DNA of 64,000 nucleotides from Phytophthora colocasiae. Taxonomy: Eukaryota; Oomycota; Peronosporomycetes; Peronosporales; Peronosporaceae. Of this stretch, positions 52,627 through 62,614 are shown in pieces; position 1 is the stretch's first letter; the number at the start of each line of letters is the position of its first letter. The stretch covers positions 62,001-126,000 of the forward strand of contig JAGKQI010000070.1 of the NCBI GenBank assembly GCA_018806915.1, written 5' to 3'. A program made the translations under genes and the position numbers. The notes beneath the pieces are model-generated. The model saw nothing but the letters and a program-made list of their open reading frames with translations. It did not search any database and was not told where the DNA came from.

Positions 52627-53470
52627 ATGGCCGATTTCTCTGATAAAGAAGACCTGCAACTGTATCGACTAGCGAAGACTCAAGTGGACGCAGGAAAAAA
52701 AATATGCTGGCGAAAAGTGTGGTTGGGAATGCCATTTTGTGGTAAAAGCCAACACCAACTCCAAATCAGGCTAAAGACACTAAAGAAAACGTACGGCATC
52801 GACTTAAATGGTTTTCCGAGGCGCTTCACAGGTGTCCAAGACAGAGGAAAGAAAGCTCCAGGAACCCGAAAAGCCAATGCTGATGCGCCCATGGACATTC
52901 ACCTTGTCATTTCGACGCTTTTTGCGACTGTCCCGCGGCAAACGATTCCTTTTCCAGATCACCACACTGGCGAAGTGACTCCACCCGGTGTTTCCGACAT
53001 CCTTGACGTTCTCCCGGACCTTCAAGCGAAGGATGTTTTTCTTGATGTTGGCTCAGGAGTTGGAAACATCGTGGCTCAAGTGGCACTCCAAACGCGGGTC
53101 GGGATGTGCATCGGTATTGAACTTCAGCAACAATTGGCCTCATATGTCTGGGTCGTTGTTTTCTAGTAGCGCTTTACAGCATCCAAGACTGAAGATCGTT
53201 ACTGTCTATCACGGCGACATAAGATATATGGACAAGACAGTCAACACTGTGGCAAAGCGTGCTACCGTTGTGTACGCGAATAATCTTGTTTTCGAACCTA
53301 CCAGCAATGTGGCACTAGAAGAACTGTTCACATCATCAAGACGATTGGAGCATGTTATTGTCACTGAGAGAGTCTGTGCTCGCCATCGAACTGGGTGTAA
53401 ACGAAACTTTGCTCCACCTGGAAGCTTTGTCAACCTATTGGCATTTCCGTGTCTTGGTCTTCAAAACGGC
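52627..53470 (+). pseudogene. Myb/SANT-like plus DOT1-type histone methyltransferase, frameshifted
   Basis: ATG 52627 (MADFSDKEDLQLYRLAKTQV) opens a SANT/Myb-like domain (CWRKVWLGMPFCGKSQHQLQ, residues about 20-60). From residue about 95 comes a DOT1 domain, with motif I reading DVFLDVGSGVGNIVAQVAL and an acidic strand end GIELQQQ; these bind S-adenosylmethionine. The frame ends at 53166, and the domain continues one frame over with HGDIRYM, ATVVYANNLVFEPTSNVALE and EHVIVTERVCARHR, to about 53440. DOT1 enzymes methylate histone H3 Lys79 in nucleosomes. The frame break near 53150 and loss of the end near 53470 make this a pseudogene as written. Oomycete DOT1-like proteins with Myb-type heads fit this order. 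Confidence 0.8.
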
Positions 53471-53737
53471 GTTATGCGTACTGGTACACGAAGCGTACAC
53501 CCCAGTGACGCTAATACTAATAACAACGTTCGCTTCTTCTTTTTTTTTCTTTTGAGCACTCGTATTTTTGAATCTGGGCAGGTACCGCAAGCTAATCGAT
53601 CGCTTTGTGCGAAGACACTGTTTCAGCCTTCTGCACGAGTACAAGACGCGCGCGCATCGAATGCAACCGGCTGGATTCAGGAGCAGTAGAAACGTAAACT
53701 ACACGTGCGCGTCGTCAATATCGTGCGCTGTCGGGAG

Positions 53738-54178
53738 ATGCCGATGGAAGTGCGTTTGAGGCTGCAGAGCGACGTCCCTACTTCTGCCACTCTGTCGCGT
53801 GAAGAGCTGGAGATGGATATATCGGAGCGTCGGGAAGTGAATCGGAATGATGTTCAGGTCCATAATGACATTCAGATTCACAATGAGGACGTGGGGGAGG
53901 AACAACAGGAAGTGGAGACGCCACCGGAGCGTCGTCCAGTGTTAGGCAAACGACCGAGAGCTTCTGACCCTCCTACTGGTCTTCAGGAGCCTTTAGAGCG
54001 TTTGTTGACGTCCATTCGAGATGTCATGACGCAGACGTTGGAACTCAAACAGCAGGAGTTACAGTTGAGACGAGAGGAGCTACAGTTCCAGAAGGAGGCA
54101 CTGGCTACGAAGATGGAGGACAGACGCCAAGCCAGGAGGAGGAAAGGAGAGACAGGGAAGGGAGCAACGAGAAGCTGA
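53738..54178 (+). CDS. Coiled-coil ORF, 146 aa, inside the inverted-arm element
   Basis: ATG 53738 (MPMEVRLRLQSDVPTSATLS) to a stop at 54178; the frame is also open upstream. The first half is acidic and polar. A short basic KRPRAS patch may be a nuclear signal. The C-terminal 60 residues form a strong charged helix (LELKQQELQLRREELQFQKE) typical of a coiled coil. Two further frames (54200-54280) continue in the same style (ENEKNLAFLKAVMESSAQQR), so the true protein was probably longer and is now frameshifted. Similar Myb-plus-coiled-coil proteins accompany Harbinger elements, as at 61731-62566, but this ORF has no Myb domain. Confidence 0.4.
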   Translation: MPMEVRLRLQSDVPTSATLSREELEMDISERREVNRNDVQVHNDIQIHNEDVGEEQQEVETPPERRPVLGKRPRASDPPTGLQEPLERLLTSIRDVMTQTLELKQQELQLRREELQFQKEALATKMEDRRQARRRKGETGKGATRS

Positions 54179-54371
54179 TCGGAAGGAGAGGTTAGAAGCT
54201 TGCCAAGATCGAGAACGAAAAGAATCTGGCTTTCCTCAAGGCGGTGATGGAGTCATCGGCGCAACAACGGCGCTGAACAAAAGCGAACAAGGGAAGGAGA
54301 AGCATGTTGCTAGTTCTGGTTATATACATATCGTAGTTTTACAAAAGCAATGGGGGTAGGCTAAAGAGCTC

Positions 54372-55243
54372 CTAGCGCTCGTACTTCTTCCACAGATGCT
54401 GGAAGTGTTCATCAAAACGGCCTAAAAAACAGTTTTGCCAAGAAAATGTTTGAGCTCTTGGGAAGTCAAGATTGACGCCAACGTACGGCCGTCCTTGTGG
54501 ATAACAAGGTTTTCAGCGTTGCCTACGACAGCCTGGCGGCTCCAGTTGAAAGAACCTGCAGTACAACATCCTGTAAGAACAAGAAGATGGGTATCTCTAG
54601 TGTGTGAAAACCAACATACCATTCAGCAAAAACCTTCTTGTCGATGAGATGCAGAACTGTCAGTGGACAAATACAATATTGCATCAGTCAAACAGCACCC
54701 TATACTTTTCATGCTGTCTCAACGTTACCTTGTGGTGCATGTAGGTGTAAGAGTGGTCGTCTCTGAACGGGGATTCCCTGTTCACCAGCACATGTCAGTA
54801 GCTGTGGTCATAAGTCTTAGATCTAGCAAACGTACAGCGTCGATGAACTTCTGAATGTCGGAGCCTTTGCCTTTCGCCTGACCGTCGTCCGTGATGACGC
54901 GGATCTTGACGCCGCGTTCATGGGCTTCCAGCACGACGTCTGCAATCTGAAGACCAAGGGTTTATATTGCATCAAAGACTCAGACCATTGCACCTCGTAC
55001 CTCATCACAGGTGATCGTAAAGACGCAAATGTCCATCGTCTTCTTGGCTGCCTTGAGACACCCGGAGCATGGTCAATAATGAGCTGTTCTGGTCGTGGAT
55101 CTTCTTGCAGTTTTTGCGCGTGCAACCTCGCTCGAGTGGAAGTTCTTGCACGGCATGGCCGTGTCTGGGAAGAACAACACGTCCACGAACGAGTCGCCCG
55201 TGATATGCCGTCGTATCCGTTCCTAGACAATTGCCCATGTTGA
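54372..55243 (-). pseudogene. Zucchini/PLD6 (MitoPLD)-type phospholipase D family gene with four introns, frameshifted
   Basis: Order of motifs matches PLD6: VDVLFFPDTAMPCKNFHSSE, a CCCH-like finger (GCTRKNCKKIHD), then KKTMDICVFTITCDE, and after an intron IADVVLEAHERGVKIRVITD. The HKD motif follows as DDHSYTYMHHK, split from its downstream half, and the C-terminal GSFNWSRQAVVGNAENLVIH. The tail DEHFQHLWKKYER ends at 54372. Four GT-AG introns are readable: 54947-55000, 54778-54835, 54657-54728 and 54556-54619 (54 to 72 bp). Small indels in exons near 55035, 54765, 54645 and 54430 break the frame. In animals this family makes piRNA ends at the mitochondrial surface or cleaves cardiolipin; the role in oomycetes is unknown. 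No intact start codon in frame. Confidence 0.8.
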
Positions 55244-55656
55244 TACTACAGGACTGGAACTAGCTCTGCTGTAAACCTGGCAAATGAGAAAGTGAACCTG
55301 CTGGCCTGTGGGTAATGCTCGAAAGCACTACGTCGCAGTAAATGCGATCGTAGCTTGGATCCGGAGCCTCGAGGGGTTCCACCTTAGAAATATCCACGTC
55401 GAACGGAAGAAGAAGAATGAGTTGATTAACTAGTTTCCGCGTCGAACGGAAGAGTTCGCTAGGCCGTTTGAACGCTACTTACACAAATATATCGAGTGAG
55501 CCCATGGTCATTGTGCAAAAAGCACCAAATAATACGAGATGACTCATTACAGTCTGTGATGATCATCACGATAAGGTAGTACCATAATACGTTTAGAAAT
55601 ATGTCACACTAATTGAAAAGTGTGTGTTTTTTTAGTCGTGATGAATTCCCAAAACG
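55244..55656. other. Spacer between the PLD6-type gene and the right arm
   Basis: 413 bp without a supported gene. CGTCGAACGGAAGA occurs twice (about 55400 and 55440). It may hold the promoter and first exon of the PLD6-type gene, but no splice site was assigned. Confidence 0.3.
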
Positions 55657-56628
55657 CTGGCATACACAAAGAAAGATATTTGGTCCCAAGATCGTTGGAA
55701 GGGTTAACCTTAGAAGCACTGTCGACACTAAGGGTCACTCGAAGACACCCAATCAGAGTGTCAGGATCTCGGGACGCATTTTTATTGGCTGTCAAACAAA
55801 AGCGAAGACATCGGAGAAAAACTTGGACTTCAACGTAGAAAGATTTTAGCGCGCAAACGCAAACTTCAACATCCAAACTTTTCGCCAATGTCTTCGCTTT
55901 GCGTCTGGCAGCCAATCAGGTTGTGTTCCGGTATTTTGGCATTTTGATTGGCTGAAAACTTCAAACACACTGCACTGTCCCAGCACGCGCCAAAATCCAA
56001 ACGCAGCTCATTTCCCATTTTTCCCGGACCCAGACAATCCTCACACGAGAGTGGCTACATCGTTACTTGCCTAGCTTCTCTCCGAAATCCATGATACTAC
56101 TCGCTGTCGGAGACGCTACTCGCCACACTACACAGTATTGCTCTGCCCCGTGTGCTGATCTATGATACTGCTCGCTGTCGGAGACGCTACTCGCCACACC
56201 ACTATCCGTCATCGTGCTGATTACCCAGTAGCGAAGTTGGATGAGCTTCATCGTTGCTCTCCCATGGCGCCACTCACCGTGGTCGCACTGCCACCATGCT
56301 CCTTCTGATGATTCGATGAATATTGGCGAGCGCACGCTTCATTGGCACCGTCCAGCGATTCATGACGTCCACATTATCAGTGGAATGTCCGTTCAAGAAG
56401 TTCAGTATTTATTGGTGGCGGCGTTTACTATTGAAGCTGGCTCGAGGATCCGAGCTCTGGTGAACACGCGAAAATTCACAGCAAGGTCGCGATTTGGGGC
56501 GAAGCCATCTCTCCACTGCTTGCTTGATGATACTCAGCGAGATGGATGGGTGCGCTTTAGTTGTTTGATCCTGGGGAACTGCACCAGCGTGTCAAACATG
56601 GCGTTCGGTACACACAGATCGTTAGCAG
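55657..56628 (-). repeat. Right inverted arm
   Basis: 972 bp, inverted copy of 51627-52595, starting CTGGCATACACAAAG at its inner end and ending GTTAGCAG. It carries the same CCAAT cluster and CTCGCTGTCGGAGACGCTAC repeats. The block at about 56205-56350 is diverged from the left arm. Confidence 0.9.
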
Positions 56629-58440
56629 GAAGTCCAACATCCGCCTCCCTTTCTGTTCGCATGTGGAATTAGTATGAGTTGTTTCCGAAGCATGGTAAAT
56701 TCGGAGCTTCCCAGCGAACATGGCGCTGTACTGGAAGGGGTTGCACTTGATGGATTGTCCTTTGTAGCTATCCCTGTACCGATAGACGGAGCTCCGCTAT
56801 TTAAATCTTTGAATTAATAACACGCCAATATACGATCAGACATTTGATGTAGTATCCAGGATTTCGCCGTTGTAGTCTTTGCTGAGACTATAATTGCTCT
56901 CACATGATTTCGCTAATTGCTGCACTTGCTGTCTGGCATGACTTTAGCCAATCATTACTTATTGAGAAAGGTGTCAGATGCAATCCGTAGTCTGAATGAT
57001 ATGTGGTGATACACAATAGCAGGTTGGAAGGCAATCGTATGATCATACAATTCGCGAGATATTTGGTCCTGTAGCTAAAAGGATATCTTTTGGCATACTA
57101 TTTGCAAGATATTTGATCCAACCGATTTTGCAGAATTGAGCGAGTCCACGTCAAGGCACACTTCTCATTCTTGTCTGGAACAACGAGATGGTGGATAACC
57201 GACACGACGCCGAAATAATAGAGGTAGAACTCCACATTGTTTGATTGAGATCGGCATTAATGCACTCATTTGTATTGTTGCAGCTTTGGAGCCACATCCA
57301 AGACACATGCTGCAGCAAGGGCGCCGCCTGTATTCTGACAATTGTAACAAGAAGTACGATCAAAGATGCCTTATTATATGAGGTTATAAATGACTTCGAT
57401 TGTGTTCGTATTCGTGGGCCATCTTTTAGTGCTGGTAACGAAGGTCGCATTTGATGAAATTTATACGATCTCCTTGACTTCACATGATCGGGTACAAGTA
57501 CATATATAAAACGACTACACATTACGCTTCCTAAACTAACTTCGTGATTTTGATTAGTAGTTCGACCCTGAATTCGGCTCATCGCCAGACGTGAATGACT
57601 TTATTGCGGCGTTGCTGCGGTAGAAGGCAAGATGACCCTTGCCAGGGCCTCGATACGATCGATATAACGTATGGACGAGCACGAAATTCGCTTTCCCCGC
57701 TAGAGCTGGCTGGATTTTGAAGGGCTCCTGAACTGGAAGATATAGGTCTTAGGGGTGTTTTCAGCATAACAGTCTATAACTGTGAGCATACTCACTTCCT
57801 GGAATCGCAATGCTCTCTCGTCCGATCCAATTTGCTGTTTCACACTCCGGTTCAAATCTATAAGCACGAGGACGATTCAATTCTGCCGTTCCCACTCTCT
57901 AATTCATGTCCATGCGCAAGCGACCCCACCAACCCACAATCTCCAGACTGCTTCTTGTGCCACAGTCTCCCAAGACCTCATTTATGGGCTCAGCTCACGA
58001 TCCAAAGCATCTTGTTGCTGTCGAAGAAGTAATAGTGAATAAGGGTCGTTCTCCTTGTCCTCCAGCTTTTCGATGTACACCATGTTTACTCACCACCAGC
58101 GTTGTGAGGGACTTGAGTACGCAGGATTGTCATTGGAGCCTTCAAGTCACTCAATAACAATATGACATGGATTGAGACCGTGTAGCGTAGAAGACACAAT
58201 AGCACTACAGCTATATTTGTGAATCCTTTCGGTCATGATTGGTAGATAATGATACTTGTGAACCGTCGCCAGCTAATTATTACGTTAGCAAAACACGGAG
58301 CATATTTTCATTTGTATAGTGAATTTAGTATACGATTTCACAAAAGAAGTGACAAAGTTTTTTTTCACATCCTTATTTGCTAAACCGTACATAATGTATT
58401 TTTTTGTAAACAATCGGGTTAACGGGAGCTGATCGAAGGT
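56629..58440. other. No supported gene
   Basis: 1.8 kb of AT-rich DNA. A minus-strand frame at 57582-57151 and plus frames at 57782-58157 lack domains. GATATTTGGTCC/GATATTTGATCC repeats lie near 57055-57120. The stretch may contain the promoter of the gene at 58499. Confidence 0.4.
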
Positions 58441-58460
58441 TTGGCATATAAATATATGGG
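58441..58460 (+). promoter_or_regulatory. Possible TATA-like element
   Basis: CATATAAATATATGGG lies 40 to 55 bp before the start codon at 58499, close to where a TATA box would sit for a short leader. Oomycete promoters often lack TATA, so this is tentative. Confidence 0.3.
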
Positions 58461-58498
58461 CTAGCTGACCCAGCAGTCTGCATTGTTTGTTATCGGGA

Positions 58499-59722
58499 AT
58501 GGTCGTCGTTGGTATGGACCCGAGTCAGCTAAGCGAGCTTGAAAGCTCACCCCGCTATCAAGCGAGCAGTCCGGTGAATACCTTCCCCATCCTGAACTAT
58601 GTGTACGTAAAGGTTTAACTCTTTAAGTTTATCTGCTGTCAACCTAAACAATGCTGTTCATGCTAGACATCACTCGTCTGACGTACTACGCAAAGTTCGA
58701 CTCGGCCAGCCACTAGATACTGCGCTACATTTCGTAAGTCGAATGCAAGTACAGAACTTGTTGATCGAGTGCTCACATGATACTTCACCACCTCGCAGAA
58801 ACCGCTACAAAAAGAATCTAGGAAAAAGTGTCAAGACGCAAACAAGTTTGCGAGCAGTAAAAGCACCGATGTGAAGAGTGTTATGGGTTCTTCTGTTGAC
58901 TTCCGCCGACAACAAAGCTTCTGTCCGCTTCAGGGAATACGCGTCAGGCAGTCTGTAGATCCATTGAGACCCCCGGATTTTCGACATCCTCAGCACAAAC
59001 GGAACCTGCTTTCATCAGCCGATGTAGTGCTTCCTCTGAAGGCTTACAAAAATAAAAACTGCGAAAAAGACCATTTCTCGGAAGACGACACCGTCATTTC
59101 TGATGGCCCAAGTACACCGAGTTCTTCGCACAACCAGCACAAGGCGGCTTTGATCATTGCCCGATTTTTCCGAAGTGTTTGTCGACTGAATAATTCAGCT
59201 GACCGTGCACGGGAGATACTGCGTCGACGTTGGCGAGAGCAGCACCCAGACAAATACCGAACACCACTGTTTAAACTGACGAATAACGAGCAACTCCGCG
59301 TATTGCAGCTCTACAACCCTCATTTGTATGGATCGCAGCACTCGGCTGCACCACTTACTTCAACTTCGCCATCCATCCGACTATCTCGAGTCCCACAAAT
59401 GGAAGAGCGCAAACGGATAAGGCAATTGGAAGTGCTTGCTCGGATGGACAAAGAGGCAGCTTTCTTGCAAGAAACAAGTAGGCAGAGGATGCAAACTCCC
59501 ATTAGCACAATGATGACACTGCATGAGGCGTATCAACGACAATCACTTCCCCAAGATCGACCACGGATTGCCCTTGGCTCCGAAAGGTTGCAACAAACTC
59601 ACGACTTGGCCGCGTTTGCAAAAACTCCACCAAAGTTTCGATACAAGAGCACGCCTCAATCTCGTATCTTTATGAACCAAACCCTCAAAAGCGTGTCCAC
59701 GCTTCAGCCTTTAACCCGATAA
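58499..59722 (+). CDS. Host gene, 364 aa, three exons, IQ-like motif, unknown function
   Basis: Exons 58499-58602, 58667-58733 and 58799-59722, joined by GT-AG introns of 64 and 65 bp; the splice phases fit and the frame is open throughout. The protein starts MVVVGMDPSQLSELES. It has a basic middle, an IQ-like helix at about residues 172-186 (AALIIARFFRSVCR) that could bind calmodulin or a light chain, a helix rich in Arg and Glu (REILRRRWREQHPDKY), and a Ser/Gln-rich tail. No catalytic domain, signal peptide or membrane segment is visible. It converges on the next gene with 27 bp between stop codons. Two earlier alternative frames in exon 2 contain a stop and are rejected by the splice phase. 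Confidence 0.75.
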
Positions 59723-59749
59723 TCAAAACCATGCGTTCAAATAGTCAAT

Positions 59750-60629
59750 TTAACCACGGAGGTTACCCTGTACGACTTCCGTCAGTTGAGTACTCAAGAG
59801 AAACCACCTCGATTTGCATGTTGAACCTGTTGCCATTTTCTCCGAAACAAAGTGAAGCGGCTCGTAGATCTTCAACATCAGTCCACTGGACAGCTTGAGA
59901 TACTCAGCAGTTTTGGGCTGAAAAATCGCTTCCATCACTTCCGAGTATGTCCCCGCAGTAGGTAGAGATCCTTCCAACTTCGCAGTAACCTCGCATATTT
60001 GGCAATCGTACGAGACAGTGTGCGGAGTAACTTGATTACGCCGATGAAGAACAACCACAACGTACGCCCGGTCTTGAATCGACTCCACAGCACCAACGAT
60101 ACCCTTTGGCGATGAGTGGCTACCCTGCTGTGGAAGTAAGTGTTGACCATGAGAGCGTAGCAGTGTGAGGTCTCGGTTCCGCTTTCGAATCGCCTTGCGA
60201 ATGAGATCACCAACTTTGCCACGAACTTTAGACACAATCGCATCATCTCGTGGTATCCGATTTATCGCTCCACTTGCTGGTGCTGGTTTTGACGGAGAAA
60301 AGATCTGTGGAGCGAATGGTTCGGCCCGCATCTGGGGTTCAGTGTCAATAATTGCGTCACTCTCGATAGAGTTCTCTATGTGTGTCTACAGAATTTGCAG
60401 CAGCATTGAATGTACAAATGGTAGTTAGTGCGCGCATTAAAGCATCAACTTTATCGCTTAGCAAAGTGCATACCGGTGACACGGAAGGCTTATTTAGTTG
60501 TTGTGACAATGTCGTTGCTTGCTGCAAGACATCTGATAGCAAACGTCCCTTTGGTCCAGCAAAAGTCATGTTATCGTCCGCGCTTGATTGGTTTCGATCC
60601 ACCTGTGATCCCAACGAGATAGGTGGCAT
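59750..60629 (-). CDS. Host gene, 273 aa, two exons, unknown function
   Basis: Exon 1 60629-60390 (80 codons), GT-AG intron 60389-60332 (58 bp, phase 0), exon 2 60331-59750 (193 codons and stop). The N-terminus is MPPISLGSQVDRNQSS, with a helical stretch near residues 27-70 (LLSDVLQQATTLSQQL; DKVDALMRALTTICTF). The C-terminal part looks like a compact beta-rich domain (AYVVVVLHRRNQV; SYDCQICEVTAKLEG; LKLSSGLMLKIYEPL) with a CxxC pair, which could be an OB-type fold, but I cannot assign it. The start lies 84 bp after the stop of the next gene upstream, a tight spacing typical of oomycete gene islands. Confidence 0.7.
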
Positions 60630-60713
60630 TGATTTCCTCCTATGTTATGGATAGAGGCAAAGGTTAATCTTACCAACAAACTCAGCGTACCAAACGAACG
60701 TGCAAAAAATGCA

Positions 60714-61436
60714 TCACCTCTTCGCAGCTGATGCCTCTAGCTGCGAGCGTCGCTTTTGAATTGCGCCGAGCGATTTTCGACGGTTCTTGGTATCTGTAGC
60801 TGACGTTTTTCTTGTGCTCCAACGTTCTGGCCTTGATCCTGCTGCTTCAAACCCAAGCTTCTTCTTGCCGCCTGCACGAACTCGAGATATCCCTGTGCTA
60901 AGCTGTTGGCTATTCCTCAAGATAGATCGCTGGTTTCCACCATTGCCATTGCTGTTGGCTAGACCTCCATTGCGTTGTTCTCCATCCGGTGCTGGCCTCT
61001 CAATATGTATTTCAGTTGATTGTTGTGTTGCATCCTCATTCCGCTCAGGTACAGGCTCTACTGTCTGCTGCGTTTGCTGCTGCTGAAGCAACGTCGCGAA
61101 CGGGTTTTCCTCCTCTGCTTCGTCTCCACTGTCGTCTACACACACAAATGTTGTCAGCGATACCAACAGACGCGCTAGATGGCTATAGATACCAGAAAAC
61201 TTACCGAGATGAAATAGTGTCTGCTGCTTACGAGGGAATATATGACTGCCTCCCTCAGAACTTGCAGTTCCTGATACTTTTGTCGTCGCCGTACGGGGAT
61301 GTGCATGCGCAGAGGTAGTATCAGGAGGCACTAACCGATTACGGCTATGTGCCCCAGCTTCCAGGTCGTAGTACACCACGCGCTCGTCCTCTTCAGCGTC
61401 ATGTAGCGCCAGTCTTCGGCCACCACTTCGTCGCAT
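60714..61436 (-). CDS. Host gene, 217 aa (spliced), basic low-complexity protein
   Basis: ATG 61436 (MRRSGGRRLALHDAEEDERV). A GT-AG intron at 61204-61136 (69 bp) joins HL to DDSGDEAEEENPF. Because the intron is a multiple of three and has no stop, the unspliced frame is also open (240 codons). The middle is acidic then Gln-rich (LLQQQQTQQTVEPV), and the C-terminus is Arg/Lys-rich (KKKLGFEAAGSRPERWSTRK; KNRRKSLGAIQKRRS), as in nuclear or nucleolar proteins. No domain recognised. The same-strand gene 60629-59750 follows after 84 bp, so the two may share regulation. Confidence 0.65.
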   Translation of the reverse strand: MRRSGGRRLALHDAEEDERVVYYDLEAGAHSRNRLVPPDTTSAHAHPRTATTKVSGTASSEGGSHIFPRKQQTLFHLGKFSGIYSHLARLLVSLTTFVCVDDSGDEAEEENPFATLLQQQQTQQTVEPVPERNEDATQQSTEIHIERPAPDGEQRNGGLANSNGNGGNQRSILRNSQQLSTGISRVRAGGKKKLGFEAAGSRPERWSTRKTSATDTKNRRKSLGAIQKRRSQLEASAAKR

Positions 61437-61730
61437 TTTGACAAGTGTTTGTGATGCACAAATTAGTTGTGATTAGGGAAATAGTCCGTAGTGATGTTGA
61501 AGTGATTAGAAATAGTCCTTGTATTGGTGTCAAGTTGACAGTAGAGGTTTTTAGCAGAACCGCTCCTGTTCAGACTTGTCAATCATCTGTCAGCACAACC
61601 GACAAGTCTCCGTAACTAACTTTAGCAGAACCGTCCTGCTTCCTCGTCACCTGATGTCGACGGTGCTTAAAATTAGCTGGGTTCTACCAACGCTTTACTC
61701 ACATTCAGTAATTAACTGCAGGCGACCAAG
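61437..61730. other. Gap before the Harbinger Myb ORF with short repeats
   Basis: TTTAGCAGAACCG occurs twice (about 61551 and 61622), and ACTTGTC/GACAAGT form an inverted pair. A related CCTGTTCA-ACTTGTCA stretch lies at the right window end (63970-63988) in the same orientation. One terminus of the Harbinger element may lie here; boundaries not fixed. Confidence 0.3.
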
Positions 61731-62566
61731 ATGGTGTTTCGGTTTACGGAGGAGCATGATAAAGAGCTCATGAGGGAAGTGATTGCCCAGAAGCCATTTG
61801 AAGCTAAGTACGGGGATGCCGCTCGGGTGTGGACACATGTAGCAGAGCGTGTATCTACAGCTATCCAAACGAAAGTTGTGGAGAAGCAAGTTCGTGACCG
61901 TGTGCGGCTCCTGAAAAAACACTGGCGTGTAGGTGAGCTTCGTTCTGCCCTGGGGAGCGGAATCGAGGAAAGCCGTGATGCTGTCAACGAACAGAGCCAT
62001 TACGAGACGCTGGCAGGTTTGGTGGGTCAATATGTGTTGCTTGAAGACGTTTTTAAAGACGAAAAAAAAAACGAGCAAAGAAAAAGAAGGCGGACGAGGC
62101 TAGCGCTACCCGTTGTGCATCTGAAATAGTCGAAGAAGCCATCGTGAGGCGAGCACTTCGAGCAGAAGACTATGAGTCGACCTCCAGCGTATCCGACAGC
62201 GAGGATATAGACGATGTTGCGTCATCCTCGTCAACACCCAGCAAACCGCGTAGAACGAAGCGTAAGAACGCTTTCCAACAAGAAGTTGAGCGGCAAGAAA
62301 AACGTTTACGCGCCGATATAGAGCTTCGTCGACAGCAATTTGAGCAACAAATGCAATCGCAACTTAGGCAGCATGAAGATCGCATCACGTTTGAGCGAGA
62401 GATGCAAGCTAATAGAATTAAAATGGAGCAAGACCGCGCTCTTGCACAAGAGCGAGCTGAAGAGCGAGCTCTACAAGCTCGTCGTGAGTCTGAAGAACGG
62501 AACCGTCAGCTTATTTTCGAGTGTGTGAAAGTCCTAAGTGATGCTTTCACCAATAAGAAGAAGTAA
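61731..62566 (+). pseudogene. Harbinger-associated Myb/SANT-like plus coiled-coil protein, broken at an A10 run
   Basis: ATG 61731. Residues 1-75 form a Myb/SANT-like DNA-binding domain (MVFRFTEEHDKELMREVIAQ; RVWTHVAERVSTAIQ; VRDRVRLLKKHW). The frame ends at 62129. A 1-nt change in the A10 run at 62062-62071 would join it to the frame ending at 62566, which adds an acidic Ser/Glu patch and a long Arg/Glu/Gln coiled coil (RQQFEQQMQSQLRQHEDRIT). This order is the accessory protein of PIF/Harbinger elements, which carries the transposase to the nucleus and DNA. The transposase lies tail to tail, 48 bp away. The break may be real, a slippage site, or a sequencing error in the homopolymer. Confidence 0.75.
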
Positions 62567-62614
62567 AATTGTAGAGTTTCGGAAAGATACATACAAAGGA
62601 TTGCTACAGTTTAT

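Larger units (their letters stand above)
51627..56628. mobile_element. Foldback-type element: about 970-bp inverted arms around three gene remnants
   Basis: Arms 51627-52595 and 55657-56628 are inverted copies. The inner 500 bp differ by about one indel, and the outer 200 bp are nearly identical. Between them lie 3.06 kb with a Myb-DOT1 pseudogene (plus), a coiled-coil ORF (plus) and a PLD6-type gene (minus). The left arm ends 31 bp before the DOT1 start codon, so the arm supplies its promoter. No transposase is encoded inside and no target duplication was recognised at the ends. It could be a large non-autonomous foldback element or an inverted segmental duplication. Confidence 0.7.

Noticed and set aside
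52235..52672. 145-codon frame in the left inverted arm
   Set aside because: It is repeated in the right arm, runs through CCAAT boxes and overlaps the DOT1 start in another frame; better explained as promoter/repeat sequence.
57151..57582. 143-codon minus-strand frame, possible secreted protein
   Set aside because: No convincing signal peptide or RXLR-type motif near the start, and no domain; likely chance.
58667..58733. Alternative frame of exon 2 with an in-frame TAG, suggesting another C-to-T stop
   Set aside because: The phase set by the GT-AG introns reads a different, fully open frame, so there is no stop.
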